A program made the translations under genes and the position numbers. The notes beneath the pieces are model-generated. The model made no database searches. It was not told the origin of the DNA and saw only the letters and a program-made list of their open reading frames with translations. Below, in pieces: positions 50,664 to 59,044 of a stretch of DNA of 64,000 nucleotides (within the stretch, counting starts at the first letter, position 1; each line of letters starts with the position of its first letter). Source of the DNA: JANXQG01 sp963775975 (GTDB taxonomy: Bacteria > Planctomycetota > Planctomycetia > Pirellulales > Thermoguttaceae); assembly GCA_963775975.1 (NCBI GenBank), contig CAVZKX010000001.1, forward strand, positions 496,001 through 560,000, in the 5' to 3' direction.

Positions 50664-51808
50664 ATGTCGGAGATGTCCGCAACCGTGCCTGGCAACGTGC
50701 CGCCTGGACTGCGCCGAGTGCGCAAGATGCCCTCCGCCGCTGCGCAACTGTGGAAACATTTTCAACCTACGTTTCGATCGACTCTCTCCCTGGTAATTCC
50801 GCGCCAGTGCGAGTGCCGGAAACGCCGTTATCCTTTCTGAGAAGGCAGCCGAGTCCCGCCGCGCGGCCGCCCGCCGAGGAAGGCGAGAATGGCGAGGAAG
50901 GCGCGGAGCCGCCGTCAATTGACCAGTGGTCCGATACCTTCGCCAACACGCTTCAATCGCAACATGCTCGCATTCGCGAGTTCCTTGAGTCGCGCAGCGA
51001 TCGCTGGCGGCAGGTCGTGGCTCGTTGCGAGCGGCAAATCAAACAGTTGCAGTCCGACGTTGCCGAACTGACGGCCGTCAACGACGACCTTCGCGACCGA
51101 GCGGCTACTGCTATCCGACATGAGCCGCGCGAAGAAAGTTCCGAGTCGTCGCAAGATTACCTCTCCGCGCTGGATGAAATAAGCGAGCTGAAGACCCGCA
51201 ACTCCGAGTTGCAGCGGCAACTGCGCGAGGCAAACTCTGCGCCGCGGCGATCGAGCCAGGCCTCGCTGCCGTCCGACACCGGCAGCGACTGGGAATCGCA
51301 GAAGCGGCGCCTATTGGCGGAGCTGGAGTCCGACGACGCCAACGAGGCCAATGCTGCCGGTGGCGGCGGCGAGTCGCAGTCCGACAATCGGCGCGTCGAG
51401 ATCGACGAAATCATCGCCCGCACCGACCGCATCATCGCCGAGAAGGACCGTGAGATCGCGGAACTCAAGCACCTCTTGGACAGCCAGTCCGGCAGCCTTG
51501 GCGGGTTGGCGGTCGGGGCGGCCGCGCTGGAAGAGGTGTTCAGCCAGGACGACATCATCCGCGAGGAACGGCAGCGGCTCCAGCAGGCGCAGGAGGAACT
51601 CCGCGAGAAGCTTCGACATGCCGAGATCACTATTGCGACCGAACGGGCGACGATTGCCCGGCGGGAGGCCGAGCTCGAAGAACGCCTCCGCGCGGAACCG
51701 CAGCAAGCATCCTCCGAAAAGGCTGGCGACGCCTTGGCGCCGACGGGACGTCCGGTTCGCGGGCGGTGGCGGACGCAGATGGGCCTTGGCGGCGGCGAGT
51801 CGCCGTAG
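50664..51808 (+). CDS. Coiled-coil protein, probably frameshifted near its start
   Basis: The long frame (from about 50750) codes a largely helical, Glu/Arg-rich protein: WRQVVARCERQIKQLQSDVAEL, KTRNSELQRQLREAN, RIIAEKDREIAELKHLL and IIREERQRLQQAQEELREKL. It has no signal peptide. The only in-frame start is a GTG at 50750. A better start is ATG 50664, preceded by AGAAGGGA, which opens MSEMSATVPGNVPPGLRRVR and MPSAAAQLWKHFQP in the neighbouring frame; a one-base shift near 50755-50775 would join them into about 381 residues. Function unknown; perhaps structural or cytoskeletal. Confidence 0.6.
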
Positions 51809-51852
51809 GGCGATCGCGGCGGGCGATAGGATGCGTCCACTTATTCCACAGG

Positions 51853-52626
51853 TCAACCACCATACGGATGGCCGGGACGCGGCGGTCTTTTCATCGACCG
51901 CTGTGCGGCCTGCGCGGCGGAGGCGGCAGCGGCAGCACGAGCCTCCGCCTCGGCTTTGCGGGCTTCGGCCTTCGCGCGGTTGGCGGCGGCGACGGCCTCG
52001 GTATACTTGTGCTTCGCATCGTCAAGCGATTTCCTCTTCGCCTTCAAGTCGTCGTTGGCCGCCACCCATTCCTGCGTGCCTTGCAAGAGTTTTGTTTTCA
52101 GCGGCTCATAGGCCTCCTTGGCGGTCTGCATCGCCGTGCGCGAATCGGCGATGGCCGGCAAGTCGTCGAACTCTTTGTGCAAAGCCAATAGCGCCGACGC
52201 CGAGTCGTCCGACTCCTTGGCCGCGGCAAGCCGGTCCTTGAAGCTCTGATCGTCCAACGCGGACTTGCGTGCGTCCTGGTACTTCTTCTCGGCGTCGCGG
52301 TACGCATCCCGTGCCTTGCCGACATCGGAGTCAGCCGCTTGAGCGTCGATCGTGTCGTCCTCAGTCTTCTTTAGTGCCTTGGCTGCGTCGTCTACATCCT
52401 TTTGCGCGGCGCGGATGGCTTCGTTGGCGTCCGCTTTGCCCTTCTTTGATGAGTCGGCCTTCGCATCTTTGTCATTGGCGTTTTTAAGAGCTTGAGTCGC
52501 TGGGCTGTCTTGGGGCGGCTTTTTCTTCTGCTTCTGCTTCGACTGTTGCGCCGAAGCGTATTGGCCGGCGAGCGGAACAACCATCGCGACAATAAGCACG
52601 ATCAGGATTCGCGTCGACTTGCACAT
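51853..52626 (-). CDS. Secreted Ala/Lys-rich coiled-coil protein
   Basis: A 257-residue protein with signal peptide (LIVLIVAMVVPLAGQYASAQQ). The mature part is almost wholly charged helix: AIRAAQKDVDDAAKALKKTEDD, GKARDAYRDAEKKYQDARKS, then RAKAEARKAEAEARAAAAAS. The C-terminus is RPPRPGHPYGG. Composition resembles other periplasmic coiled-coil proteins of planctomycetes; I cannot name a function. It is convergent with the coiled-coil gene ending at 51808. Confidence 0.7.
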   Translation of the reverse strand: MCKSTRILIVLIVAMVVPLAGQYASAQQSKQKQKKKPPQDSPATQALKNANDKDAKADSSKKGKADANEAIRAAQKDVDDAAKALKKTEDDTIDAQAADSDVGKARDAYRDAEKKYQDARKSALDDQSFKDRLAAAKESDDSASALLALHKEFDDLPAIADSRTAMQTAKEAYEPLKTKLLQGTQEWVAANDDLKAKRKSLDDAKHKYTEAVAAANRAKAEARKAEAEARAAAAASAAQAAQRSMKRPPRPGHPYGG

Positions 52627-52777
52627 GGCAACTGTTCCTTTGCGGGATAGAGAATCGCGCTGAGCCGGCCGGCATGTATCCCAGGCGTCGACCGCCGAAT
52701 AATTCGCGGAGTGTCGTCTGAGCCCTTACCAACGACCACCTTTAATCTAGTGATTCGTCCAGAAAATGTCAAATAGT

Positions 52778-53014
52778 TCATTTGCTTGCCCGCGATTTCG
52801 CCGCGTCAGTCAATTGGGCCACGCCTTCGTGGTCGAAAAGCGTTGGTGCTCCTTCGGCGGAAACAAATACTGCCAATCCCCCGCGCAGTACTACGAGTGC
52901 CTCCGGATGGTCGACTTGAAAATGGGTTCCGCTCGTAAGTTCTATCCTGTAGGGACGGAAAGGCGCCCTCTTTTGAAATGTGCGCAGGCTTCTCTCAAAA
53001 CTCTGGTTTGTCAT
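52778..53014 (-). CDS. Small conserved protein, paralogue of 471-722
   Basis: A 78-residue protein; ATG 53014 (MTNQSFERSLRTFQKR) was chosen over one further upstream because it lines up with the start of the protein at 471. Shared positions: F-x(3)-L/I-x(2)-F, R-x-P-[FY]-R-P-[YF], S-G-x(2)-F-x-V-D-H, and FDHEGV against FDNEGV. Both end in a short basic tail. Function unknown. It is divergent from lysC. Confidence 0.72.
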   Translation of the reverse strand: MTNQSFERSLRTFQKRAPFRPYRIELTSGTHFQVDHPEALVVLRGGLAVFVSAEGAPTLFDHEGVAQLTDAAKSRASK

Positions 53015-53214
53015 TCGAGTGCTTCGATAAATGGAATTCGCGTTTAAGCGATATAATTGCAAAAGTCAAACTACGTCAAATTCTACACCGTTTGGCGGCC
53101 GCTGCAATGCGACAAAGCCCCCCGTTGACCTTTCCACCCAGTCGGGTCATAATCCGTGATTTCCCGCCGGGCCATCCTGGAGCCCGCGTAACATCTCCCT
53201 CCGGTCGTTCCGCA

Positions 53215-54546
53215 ATGTCGATCATCGTGCAGAAATTCGGCGGCTCTAGCGTGGCCGACAGCCAGAAAATCCTGGCCGCCGCCCGCAAGGCCATTCGCGC
53301 CCAGCAGCAAGGCCATCAAGTAGTAGTCGTCGTCAGCGCGATGGGCGACAACACCGACATGCTCATCGATCTCGCCCAGCAGATCACCGACCAGCCGCCG
53401 GCCCGCGAAATGGACATGCTGCTTTCCACCGGCGAGCAGGTGAGCGTGGCCTTGATGGCGATGGCGATCCACTCGCTGGGCTATAAGGCGCTCAGCCTCA
53501 CCGGGGCGCAGATCGGGATCGTCACGGATAGCACGCACACGAAGGCCCGCATCCAGTCGATCTCGACCGACCGCATCCGTCAGGCCCTCGACGCGGGCAA
53601 TATCGTCATCGCCGCCGGCTTCCAGGGCATCGACGAACAGGACAACATCACCACGCTGGGCCGCGGCGGCAGCGACACGACGGCGGTCGCCCTGGCCGCG
53701 GTGCTGCATGCCGACGCTTGCGAAATCTACACCGATGTCGACGGCGTCTATACGACCGATCCGCGCGTCGTGCCCGAGGCCCGGCAAGTGCGGCAGATCA
53801 GCTACGACGAAATGCTCGAGCTGGCCACCGCCGGCGCGGGCGTGATGCACAACCGCTCGATCGAGTTCGCCAAAAAGTTCGTCGTACCGGTCCATGTCCG
53901 CAGCAGCTTCAGTGATACGCTGGGCACGATGATCGTCACGGAGCCGGAAGTTGAGGGGCTGCCGGTATGCGGCGCGGCGATGATCAAGAACGAGGCTCGC
54001 GTCACGGTGCTCGGCGTGCCCGACCGGCCCGGGGCGGCGATCACGATCTTCGCGAAGGTGACGGCGAAGAGCGTGCCGATGGATATGATCGCGCAAAACG
54101 TGGCCGCCGACGGCCGCACCGACATCTCGTTTTCGGTTCCCCGCGACGAACTGCCGCACACGGTCCGCGCGATCGAGGAGGCCGTCAAGGAGCTCGGCGC
54201 CGAGGGCCACGACTGCGATGACGACGTCTCGAAAATATCGATCGTCGGCCTCGGCATGGCCACGCAGCCCGGCGTCGCCGACCGGATGTTCCGATCGTTG
54301 GCCGAGAAGGGCATCAATATCGAAATGATCACGACGAGCGAGATCAAAATCTCCGTGCTCGTGCGCCGCGAATATGCCCTGGAGGCCCTGCGGACTGTGC
54401 ATACCGAGTTCGAATTGAGCAAGGTGCCGGATACACGTCCCCCTCTCCTCCGGGAGAGGGCTGGGCAGAGGGAGGCTCGAACGTCGCTTCGCGATCCGGC
54501 CGCGCGAACGACGTGGTCGCCCGCATGGAGAAGATGGAGCAGTTGA
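53215..54546 (+). CDS. lysC: Aspartate kinase, catalytic and first regulatory part
   Basis: Phosphorylates aspartate in the pathway to lysine, threonine and methionine. ATG 53215 opens MSIIVQKFGGSSVADSQKIL. Catalytic-domain motifs are VVVVSAMGDNTD, STGEQVSVALMA, TTLGRGGSDTTAVALAA and EIYTDVDGVYTTDPR. Two ACT domains follow (VTVLGVPDRPGAAITIF; SIVGLGMATQPGVADRMF). After FELSKVP the frame crosses an inserted palindromic repeat and loses phase; the last 35 residues are not conserved. A second pair of ACT domains is in 54513-55013. Planctomycete aspartokinases typically have four ACT domains in about 590 residues, so one gene is meant. Confidence 0.93.
   Translation: MSIIVQKFGGSSVADSQKILAAARKAIRAQQQGHQVVVVVSAMGDNTDMLIDLAQQITDQPPAREMDMLLSTGEQVSVALMAMAIHSLGYKALSLTGAQIGIVTDSTHTKARIQSISTDRIRQALDAGNIVIAAGFQGIDEQDNITTLGRGGSDTTAVALAAVLHADACEIYTDVDGVYTTDPRVVPEARQVRQISYDEMLELATAGAGVMHNRSIEFAKKFVVPVHVRSSFSDTLGTMIVTEPEVEGLPVCGAAMIKNEARVTVLGVPDRPGAAITIFAKVTAKSVPMDMIAQNVAADGRTDISFSVPRDELPHTVRAIEEAVKELGAEGHDCDDDVSKISIVGLGMATQPGVADRMFRSLAEKGINIEMITTSEIKISVLVRREYALEALRTVHTEFELSKVPDTRPPLLRERAGQREARTSLRDPAARTTWSPAWRRWSS
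54431..54470. repeat. Short palindromic repeat (CCCTCTCC/GGAGAGGG) inside lysC
   Basis: CCCTCTCCTCC-GGGAGAGGG with a following CTGGGCAGAGGGAGG arm. This is the widespread CCTCTCC/GGAGAGG interspersed type. In one frame it reads SPSPPGEGWAEGG, an open translation compatible with the downstream half of lysC, so the element can be carried in-frame in the linker between ACT pairs. A five-C run at its left end is where I would place the phase error. Confidence 0.78.
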
Positions 54547-55013
54547 TCATCGAGGATATCAGCCTTGACGAATCGCAGGCCCGCGTGACGGTCAACGCCG
54601 TGCCGGATATCCCGGGCCTAGCCGCCCAGGTGTTCGACGAGGTGGCCCAGGCGGGCGTGGTCGTCGACATGATCGTGCAGAATATCGGCCGCGGCGGCCG
54701 CACCAACATCTCTTTCACGATGCCGCACGGCGACCTGGAAAAGTCGCTCCGCGTCATCCGAGAGCAGGCCGACCTGCTGGGTTGCCCGCCGCCGAGCGGC
54801 TGCCCGCGCGTGGCCAAGCTTTCGGTCTTTGGCGTTGGCATGAAGAGCCACACGAGCGTGGCCAGCCGGCTTTTCACGGCCTTGGCCAGCGAACGGATCA
54901 ACGTCGACTTGATCAGCACGACGGAGGTGCGGGTAAATGTGATCGTCGACGGTGCCCATGGCGAGCGTGCCCGCGCGGCCCTATTGCGAGAGTTCGCGGA
55001 TGCGATGGGGTAA
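54513..55013 (+). CDS. lysC: Aspartate kinase, second ACT-domain pair (frameshifted)
   Basis: The frame reads MVARMEKMEQLIIEDISLDESQ, then ARVTVNAVPDIPGLAAQVFDEV, VVVDMIVQNIGRGGRTNISFT, AKLSVFGVGMKSHTSVASRLF, INVDLISTTEVRVNVIVDG. These are ACT domains 3 and 4 of the planctomycete-type enzyme, which bind effector amino acids. Upstream in this frame, translation stays open through the repeat element to about 54420, so only one base needs correcting between 54420 and 54450 to restore a single protein of about 599 residues. Confidence 0.88.
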   Translation: MVARMEKMEQLIIEDISLDESQARVTVNAVPDIPGLAAQVFDEVAQAGVVVDMIVQNIGRGGRTNISFTMPHGDLEKSLRVIREQADLLGCPPPSGCPRVAKLSVFGVGMKSHTSVASRLFTALASERINVDLISTTEVRVNVIVDGAHGERARAALLREFADAMG

Positions 55014-55049
55014 GGCGTACGCTTTCCAACTATCGCGGAACGTGAAAGT

Positions 55050-55412
55050 CTACGCGTCAAGCGTCTCAGCGCATGGGAAGTCGCTCGGGCCAACGTCAAC
55101 GATCGGCAAGGGCTGCCGGGAGTGCAGTCCTTTGCCGCGTCGCTGAAAGTAATCGATCACATCTTGAACGACATCGCCTAGATTGGGGTAAACCCTGTCC
55201 ACATCGTCGCTATGAACCTGCGCGATTTGGCCCTGGCCGTCGCCAACGAATGAAATGTCTTCGTAGTTCCGCTCGACCGGTCGTTGATAATCGTCGATTG
55301 CCCTCATCTTCGCTATTTCCTCAATAGCGCCGCGATCCCTTCCTCCGTGGGGATGAAGCTCTATCTCATTGCGCCGTCCCGCCAATGTAATCGCTATATA
55401 TCGATTAGACAC
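55050..55412 (-). CDS. Hypothetical protein
   Basis: A possible 120-residue protein (MSNRYIAITLAGRRNEIELH). The middle (VERNYEDISFVGDGQGQIAQVHSDD, VYPNLGDVVQDVIDYFQRRGKG) reads like a folded protein. No family recognised and no neighbour on the same strand. Convergent with lysC. Confidence 0.45.
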   Translation of the reverse strand: MSNRYIAITLAGRRNEIELHPHGGRDRGAIEEIAKMRAIDDYQRPVERNYEDISFVGDGQGQIAQVHSDDVDRVYPNLGDVVQDVIDYFQRRGKGLHSRQPLPIVDVGPSDFPCAETLDA

Positions 55413-55734
55413 CGTAGCGGGAAATAAGTTCCGTTCAATACGGGGCTATTCGAGTTTCCGGCTTGAATCTTGGGAATCAGCATTGCCGGATCGCGCTGCC
55501 AATCTTCGCGGAAGGAACTCTAAGCCGCCGGGACGCCGAGTATTCCACACAGCCGGCAAAACCGGATTCGTGAAGCGAGTCGTCACAATCGGTAATGCCA
55601 CTAGAAAACAAGGACTGATCGGGCACTTCGCGCCGGCCATTCAAGGCGGTGCTGTCCGGTCAGCTTGGATTGGGACCGCCGCATCCGGCAGAGAATTCTA
55701 TATTTTTGAAGTAGCCCAGCATTTCTTTTAGGGC
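55413..55734. other. Region with uncertain coding content
   Basis: 322 bp between a hypothetical gene and the GAF-PAS gene. A plus-strand frame (55369-55731) could code FVKRVVTIGNATRKQGLIGH and GREFYIFEVAQHFF, which has some protein character, but it has no ribosome-binding site and overlaps the minus-strand gene. I leave it unassigned. Confidence 0.4.
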
Positions 55735-56169
55735 ATGCAAGCGATGGAAGTTGCCACCGAGGCATCAGCGCTAGATTCAGACGAACTAGACCGATTGCTG
55801 ACCGACATACGGCAGACGCCGATGGAAGCACACGCGCTGCGACAGCACGCGGTGCTGGCCTTCGGCCGTCGTGCCAGCGCGCAACCGCCGCTGGCGGTGC
55901 TCATGCAAGATGCCGTCACGCTTGTCGGCGAGGTTTTAGATGCCCAGTTCTGCGGCGCCGGCGAACTGCAAGGCGACACGCTCGTCCTCTCCGTACAAGC
56001 CCAGAGCGGTTCGGCCGCTCCACGAGTACACCGCTGCCCCGCGAGCGACACCGGGTCGATGGCCGCCTTTGCCTTGCGCTCGGCAGCGCTGCGGTTTCCG
56101 CCGATCTCGGCGCGGAGACGCGCTTCCGCGATACATTTCTCCGCGGCCTCAAAATCGTCGGCGCGTTGA
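55735..56169 (+). CDS. GAF-PAS-PilZ regulator, N-terminal part (frameshifted)
   Basis: Begins MQAMEVATEASALDSDELDR. A helical lead (LLTDIRQTPMEAHALRQHAV) is followed by the first half of a GAF domain (LAVLMQDAVTLVGEVLDAQFCGAGELQGDTL split over two stretches). After GSMAAFALRS (about 56080) the frame loses resemblance; the neighbouring frame continues as VSADLGAETRFRDTFLRGLK and IVGALTVPLHVNGKAFGALAVY, the rest of the GAF domain. Confidence 0.72.
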   Translation: MQAMEVATEASALDSDELDRLLTDIRQTPMEAHALRQHAVLAFGRRASAQPPLAVLMQDAVTLVGEVLDAQFCGAGELQGDTLVLSVQAQSGSAAPRVHRCPASDTGSMAAFALRSAALRFPPISARRRASAIHFSAASKSSAR

Positions 56170-57197
56170 CGGTCCCCTTGCACGTCAACGGCAAGGCATT
56201 TGGCGCGCTGGCCGTATATTCCACGAGCCGTCGCGAGTTTTCGGCCGATGACGTCACCTTCGCCGAGACCATATCGCACCTGCTCGGCGCCTCGGTAGCG
56301 CGCATCAAAGTCGAGGAAAAGCTCCACGAGGCCAGCGAGATCCAGTCGAGCCTGCTGGGCATGGTCGATTCGATGGTCATGACGCTGGACATCGACGGCC
56401 GCGTCGTCGACATGAACCGTGCCTGCGAGGAGTTGACCCAGTTCCAACTCAACGAAGTTCGCGACCAGCCTTTCTGGCAAGCCATGGTCTCGCCGGACGA
56501 CGCAGATCTGGTAAAGCTGATCTTTCAAAGCTCGCGCGGCAGCCAGATTCCCAGCGAGTTCGAGGGCGAAGTCGTCAGCCGCGACGGCAAGCGGCGGCGG
56601 GTTTCCTGGTCGCTGAAGGTGCTCTCCACCGGCCAGGTGCAAAGCATTCTGGTGACGGGTCGGGACCACTCGGTCGAGGACGAAATCAAGGCCGAGCTGG
56701 TTCGCGTGAAAACGCTGGCCGACGAGACGACTGCCACCCTCAGCCAGTTGACCGAACGGCTAGGGAACAAGCCGGCCAGCTCGTCATCCGAAGTAATGCA
56801 AACGGCCGACGGCGCGGTCCTTGACGTGGTCGCCGTTCCTCCGCTCCCGACATCTGAAACCACGAATGTCCCTGCCGGCGCCGACCAGCGCCGCAGCCCG
56901 CGCCGAGCCTATCGTTACCGGCAACGCATCGCCCCATTGACCGACGACCGCTATCCAGCGCCCGGCGGTTTTTTCGAGGTCGAATTTTGGGACATCTCGG
57001 CTTGTGGTTTCTCGTTCTTCATGGAGCAACTGCCAAAGTTCGACATGCTAATGGCCTCGCTCGGGCGTGCGCCGGCGCTGACCCATTTCACCGCCCGCGT
57101 GATGCGCGTCGCCCGCATGACGCAAGGCGACACGACGCGGTATCTGGTCGGATGCGATTTCGTGGACCGCGTTAATCTGCCGAAGACGCGGATTTGA
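56166..57197 (+). CDS. GAF-PAS-PilZ regulator, C-terminal part
   Basis: The frame holds the end of a GAF domain (LTVPLHVNGKAFGALAVYST), a helix, a PAS domain (LLGMVDSMVMTLDIDGRVVDMN, ELTQFQLNEVRDQPFWQAMV, FEGEVVSRDGKRRRVSWSLKV) and a PilZ-like end (RRSPRRAYRYRQRIAP, VEFWDISACGFSF, ARVMRVARM). PilZ domains may bind c-di-GMP; the RxxxR...D/N-x-S-x-x-G pattern is partly met (RRAYR, DISACG). No histidine kinase, GGDEF or DNA-binding domain is present, so output is probably through protein contact. The start at 56166 is internal to the intact gene of about 488 residues. Confidence 0.78.
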   Translation: MTVPLHVNGKAFGALAVYSTSRREFSADDVTFAETISHLLGASVARIKVEEKLHEASEIQSSLLGMVDSMVMTLDIDGRVVDMNRACEELTQFQLNEVRDQPFWQAMVSPDDADLVKLIFQSSRGSQIPSEFEGEVVSRDGKRRRVSWSLKVLSTGQVQSILVTGRDHSVEDEIKAELVRVKTLADETTATLSQLTERLGNKPASSSSEVMQTADGAVLDVVAVPPLPTSETTNVPAGADQRRSPRRAYRYRQRIAPLTDDRYPAPGGFFEVEFWDISACGFSFFMEQLPKFDMLMASLGRAPALTHFTARVMRVARMTQGDTTRYLVGCDFVDRVNLPKTRI

Positions 57198-57211
57198 ATT
57201 CAACGTGTGGT

Positions 57212-58015
57212 TCAAGTCTTCTTGAGCACGAGCCAATCGCCCAGCCTCGGCCAGAGCTGCGCGACGGCGAACAAGAGCCGCGCGTAGCCGGGCACCACGA
57301 TTTCGGGCACGCGCCGCTCGCAGGCTCGCACAATTTGCGCGGCCAGCCACTCGGACGGAATGGCCTTCGTCCGCACGCCCGCGCCGGGCTGCCGGGCACG
57401 CTCGGGCACTTCCTCCATGCCCTCCAGGGCTTGAAGCCGCGCGTCCTTGCGCTCGATCGGGCCGGGGCAAACCAGCAGAACGTGCAACCCTTGCGGGGCA
57501 AGTTCGAGCCGTAGCTGCTGCGAGTAGGCAGCAACGGCATGCTTCGTAGCCGGATATGCGCCGACCCACCGCGAGGCCGATTTTGCCGCCAGCGAGCCGA
57601 TGTTCACCACATGTCCTCGCGAGGCCAGCAAGTGCGGTGCGGCCGCCCGCGTGCAACGGACTAGGGCAATGAAATTCAACTCCATCAGCTCGCGGAACTG
57701 TTCGGGCGTGGTGTCGAGGACTTTGCCGCGCGTCGACCTTCCGGCATTATTCACCAGCACGTCGAGCTTGCCAAAGCGCGCAATCGTCTCGGCGAAGAGC
57801 CGATCAACGTCAGCCTGTTGCGTCACATCCGCCTGAACGCCAAGGGCATCGTTGCCGCCGGCCTGCAATTCGTCGACCGCCTTTTGCACGGAGTCCGCGT
57901 TTCGCGCGGCGATGACGATTTTCGCCCCCGCGGCGGCGAAGCCGTCAGCGATCGCCCGCCCAAGGCCGTTCGATCCGCCGGTGACAAGCACGACTCGATC
58001 CTTCCAAAAACTCAT
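57212..58015 (-). CDS. SDR family NAD(P)-dependent oxidoreductase
   Basis: A 267-residue short-chain dehydrogenase from ATG 58015 (MSFWKDRVVLVTGGSNGLGR). TGGSNGLG is the cofactor loop, NNAGRS the structural motif, NIGSLAAKSAS has the serine, and YPATKHA the Tyr-Lys pair. CPGPIERKD follows. The C-terminal extension (ACERRVPEIVVPGYARLLFAVAQLWPRLGDWLV) is hydrophobic and may touch membranes. Substrate unknown. It is convergent with the GAF-PAS-PilZ gene. Confidence 0.9.
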   Translation of the reverse strand: MSFWKDRVVLVTGGSNGLGRAIADGFAAAGAKIVIAARNADSVQKAVDELQAGGNDALGVQADVTQQADVDRLFAETIARFGKLDVLVNNAGRSTRGKVLDTTPEQFRELMELNFIALVRCTRAAAPHLLASRGHVVNIGSLAAKSASRWVGAYPATKHAVAAYSQQLRLELAPQGLHVLLVCPGPIERKDARLQALEGMEEVPERARQPGAGVRTKAIPSEWLAAQIVRACERRVPEIVVPGYARLLFAVAQLWPRLGDWLVLKKT

Positions 58016-58059
58016 GGCCGTCACGATACCAAGAAACCCCGGCCGAGGCCAGTACCAAA

Positions 58060-58386
58060 CTAAAGGTGCGGTACAATGAGCATCGCCAGCGAAAATAACA
58101 TGACCCACGCGCCAAGGAGGATTGTCGCCACGGAGACGATGATCTTTGTACGTCCATCGGTCACGTAGATAAACGACATCACCATCAGCATCGTGCCGCC
58201 AAACAGGCTCGACAGGCTGCCGCATGCTTTCAAGCTATGCGGCCAGCCGTCGCGCACGAGTCCCACGACCGCGACCGCCAAGACCAGCACGGCACAGAAC
58301 CGAATGAACCATGAAACCTTAACGAGTAATTTCAAATTCGCCGGGCGTTGCGCGGCGGAGGAAGTTGTGTTCTCGATTTGTTGCAT
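58060..58386 (-). CDS. Small membrane protein, three helices
   Basis: A 108-residue protein from ATG 58386 (MQQIENTTSSAAQRPANLKL). Three hydrophobic helices: VSWFIRFCAVLVLAVAVVGLV, SLSSLFGGTMLMVMSFIYV and IIVSVATILLGAWVMLFSLA. No motif recognised. It is divergent from the 58.5-64 kb signalling locus and 45 bp from the SDR gene on the same strand. Confidence 0.65.
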   Translation of the reverse strand: MQQIENTTSSAAQRPANLKLLVKVSWFIRFCAVLVLAVAVVGLVRDGWPHSLKACGSLSSLFGGTMLMVMSFIYVTDGRTKIIVSVATILLGAWVMLFSLAMLIVPHL

Positions 58387-58509
58387 GGTCGAAGGCTCCG
58401 TTTCATGACCGATTTTGCCGGTCGTGGGTGCGGTCGTGCTACTCGATCCACATATACTACGGCAGCGAATGACCGGTGTTACACGGAAACGCTGTTCGCC
58501 CATCGTCAC

Positions 58510-58607
58510 GCGTTGACAGCCCCTCGGACTGCGGGTAGGCTAAGATAATGTCCTGGCCGCTCGCCTCGCATTTCAGCGCAACACTGCAAAATCCGCGGAT
58601 CGCCTTT
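58510..58607 (+). repeat. 98-bp direct repeat, left copy (promoter and first codons of kinase gene)
   Basis: Matches 59475-59572 with one difference (T at 58592, C at 59557). It contains TTGACA (58513-58518), a 17-bp spacer, TAGGCT (58536-58541) and ATG 58548. From this ATG a 20-codon frame encodes the same MSWPLASHFSATLQNPRIAF as the kinase N-terminus, then hits TGA at 58608-58610 where the repeat ends. The left copy is thus a severed start of the kinase gene, upstream of a toxin-antitoxin pair. Confidence 0.93.
58513..58541 (+). promoter_or_regulatory. Sigma-70-type promoter in left repeat copy
   Basis: TTGACA (58513-58518), 17 bp, TAGGCT (58536-58541). The ATG at 58548 lies at the expected transcription start, so a leaderless message is likely. 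In this copy the transcript would run through a 20-codon remnant into the antitoxin gene. Confidence 0.65.
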
Positions 58608-58675
58608 TGATGGGCGGCTCAAGCAACCACGGAATAGAATTGTGCTGACGCGGCAATGCTTTAAGGAGTTGGACA

Positions 58676-59044
58676 ATGAGTGATATCGGCAGTGGACTTC
58701 CCCTTGATCCGGAGCGTCCGCCGCTTCGCGAAGTCGAAGGGGGCGCCGTTCGCATCGGCAAGACCCGAGTTAGCCTCGACGTGGTCGTGGAGGAGTACGA
58801 AGACGGGATGTCGCCGGAAGATATCGTCCATGCGTATGACTCCTTGGCTTTGCCGGACGTTTATGGCGCAATTGCCTACTTTTTGCGTCATCGGGCTGAA
58901 GTGGAAGCCTACATGAAGCGCCGAGCCGAGGAGGCGGCAGCACTGCGCGCTGAAATCGAGGCGGAACAACCGCGCATTACGCGCGAGGAATTGTTGGCCC
59001 GCCTCGCCGCGATGGAGCAAGGCAATGCTGCTGTTGGCCACTGA
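58676..59044 (+). CDS. DUF433 family antitoxin
   Basis: A 122-residue protein with AAGGAG 7 bases before ATG 58676. The DUF433 core is GGAVRIGKTRVSLDVVVEEYEDGMSPEDIV in adjoining pieces, followed by ALPDVYGAIAYFLRHRAEVEAYM; this helix-turn-helix-like domain is the VapB-type antitoxin usually paired with DUF5615 toxins. The C-terminal helix (EEAAALRAEIEAEQPRITREELLARL) would clamp the toxin. The toxin start overlaps its end by 20 bp. The pair is bracketed by the 98-bp repeat. Confidence 0.9.
   Translation: MSDIGSGLPLDPERPPLREVEGGAVRIGKTRVSLDVVVEEYEDGMSPEDIVHAYDSLALPDVYGAIAYFLRHRAEVEAYMKRRAEEAAALRAEIEAEQPRITREELLARLAAMEQGNAAVGH

Noticed and set aside
58548..58610. 20-codon frame in the left repeat as a leader-peptide gene
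   Set aside because: It is the severed 5' end of the kinase gene; regulation by it is possible but nothing in the sequence supports a designed leader peptide.
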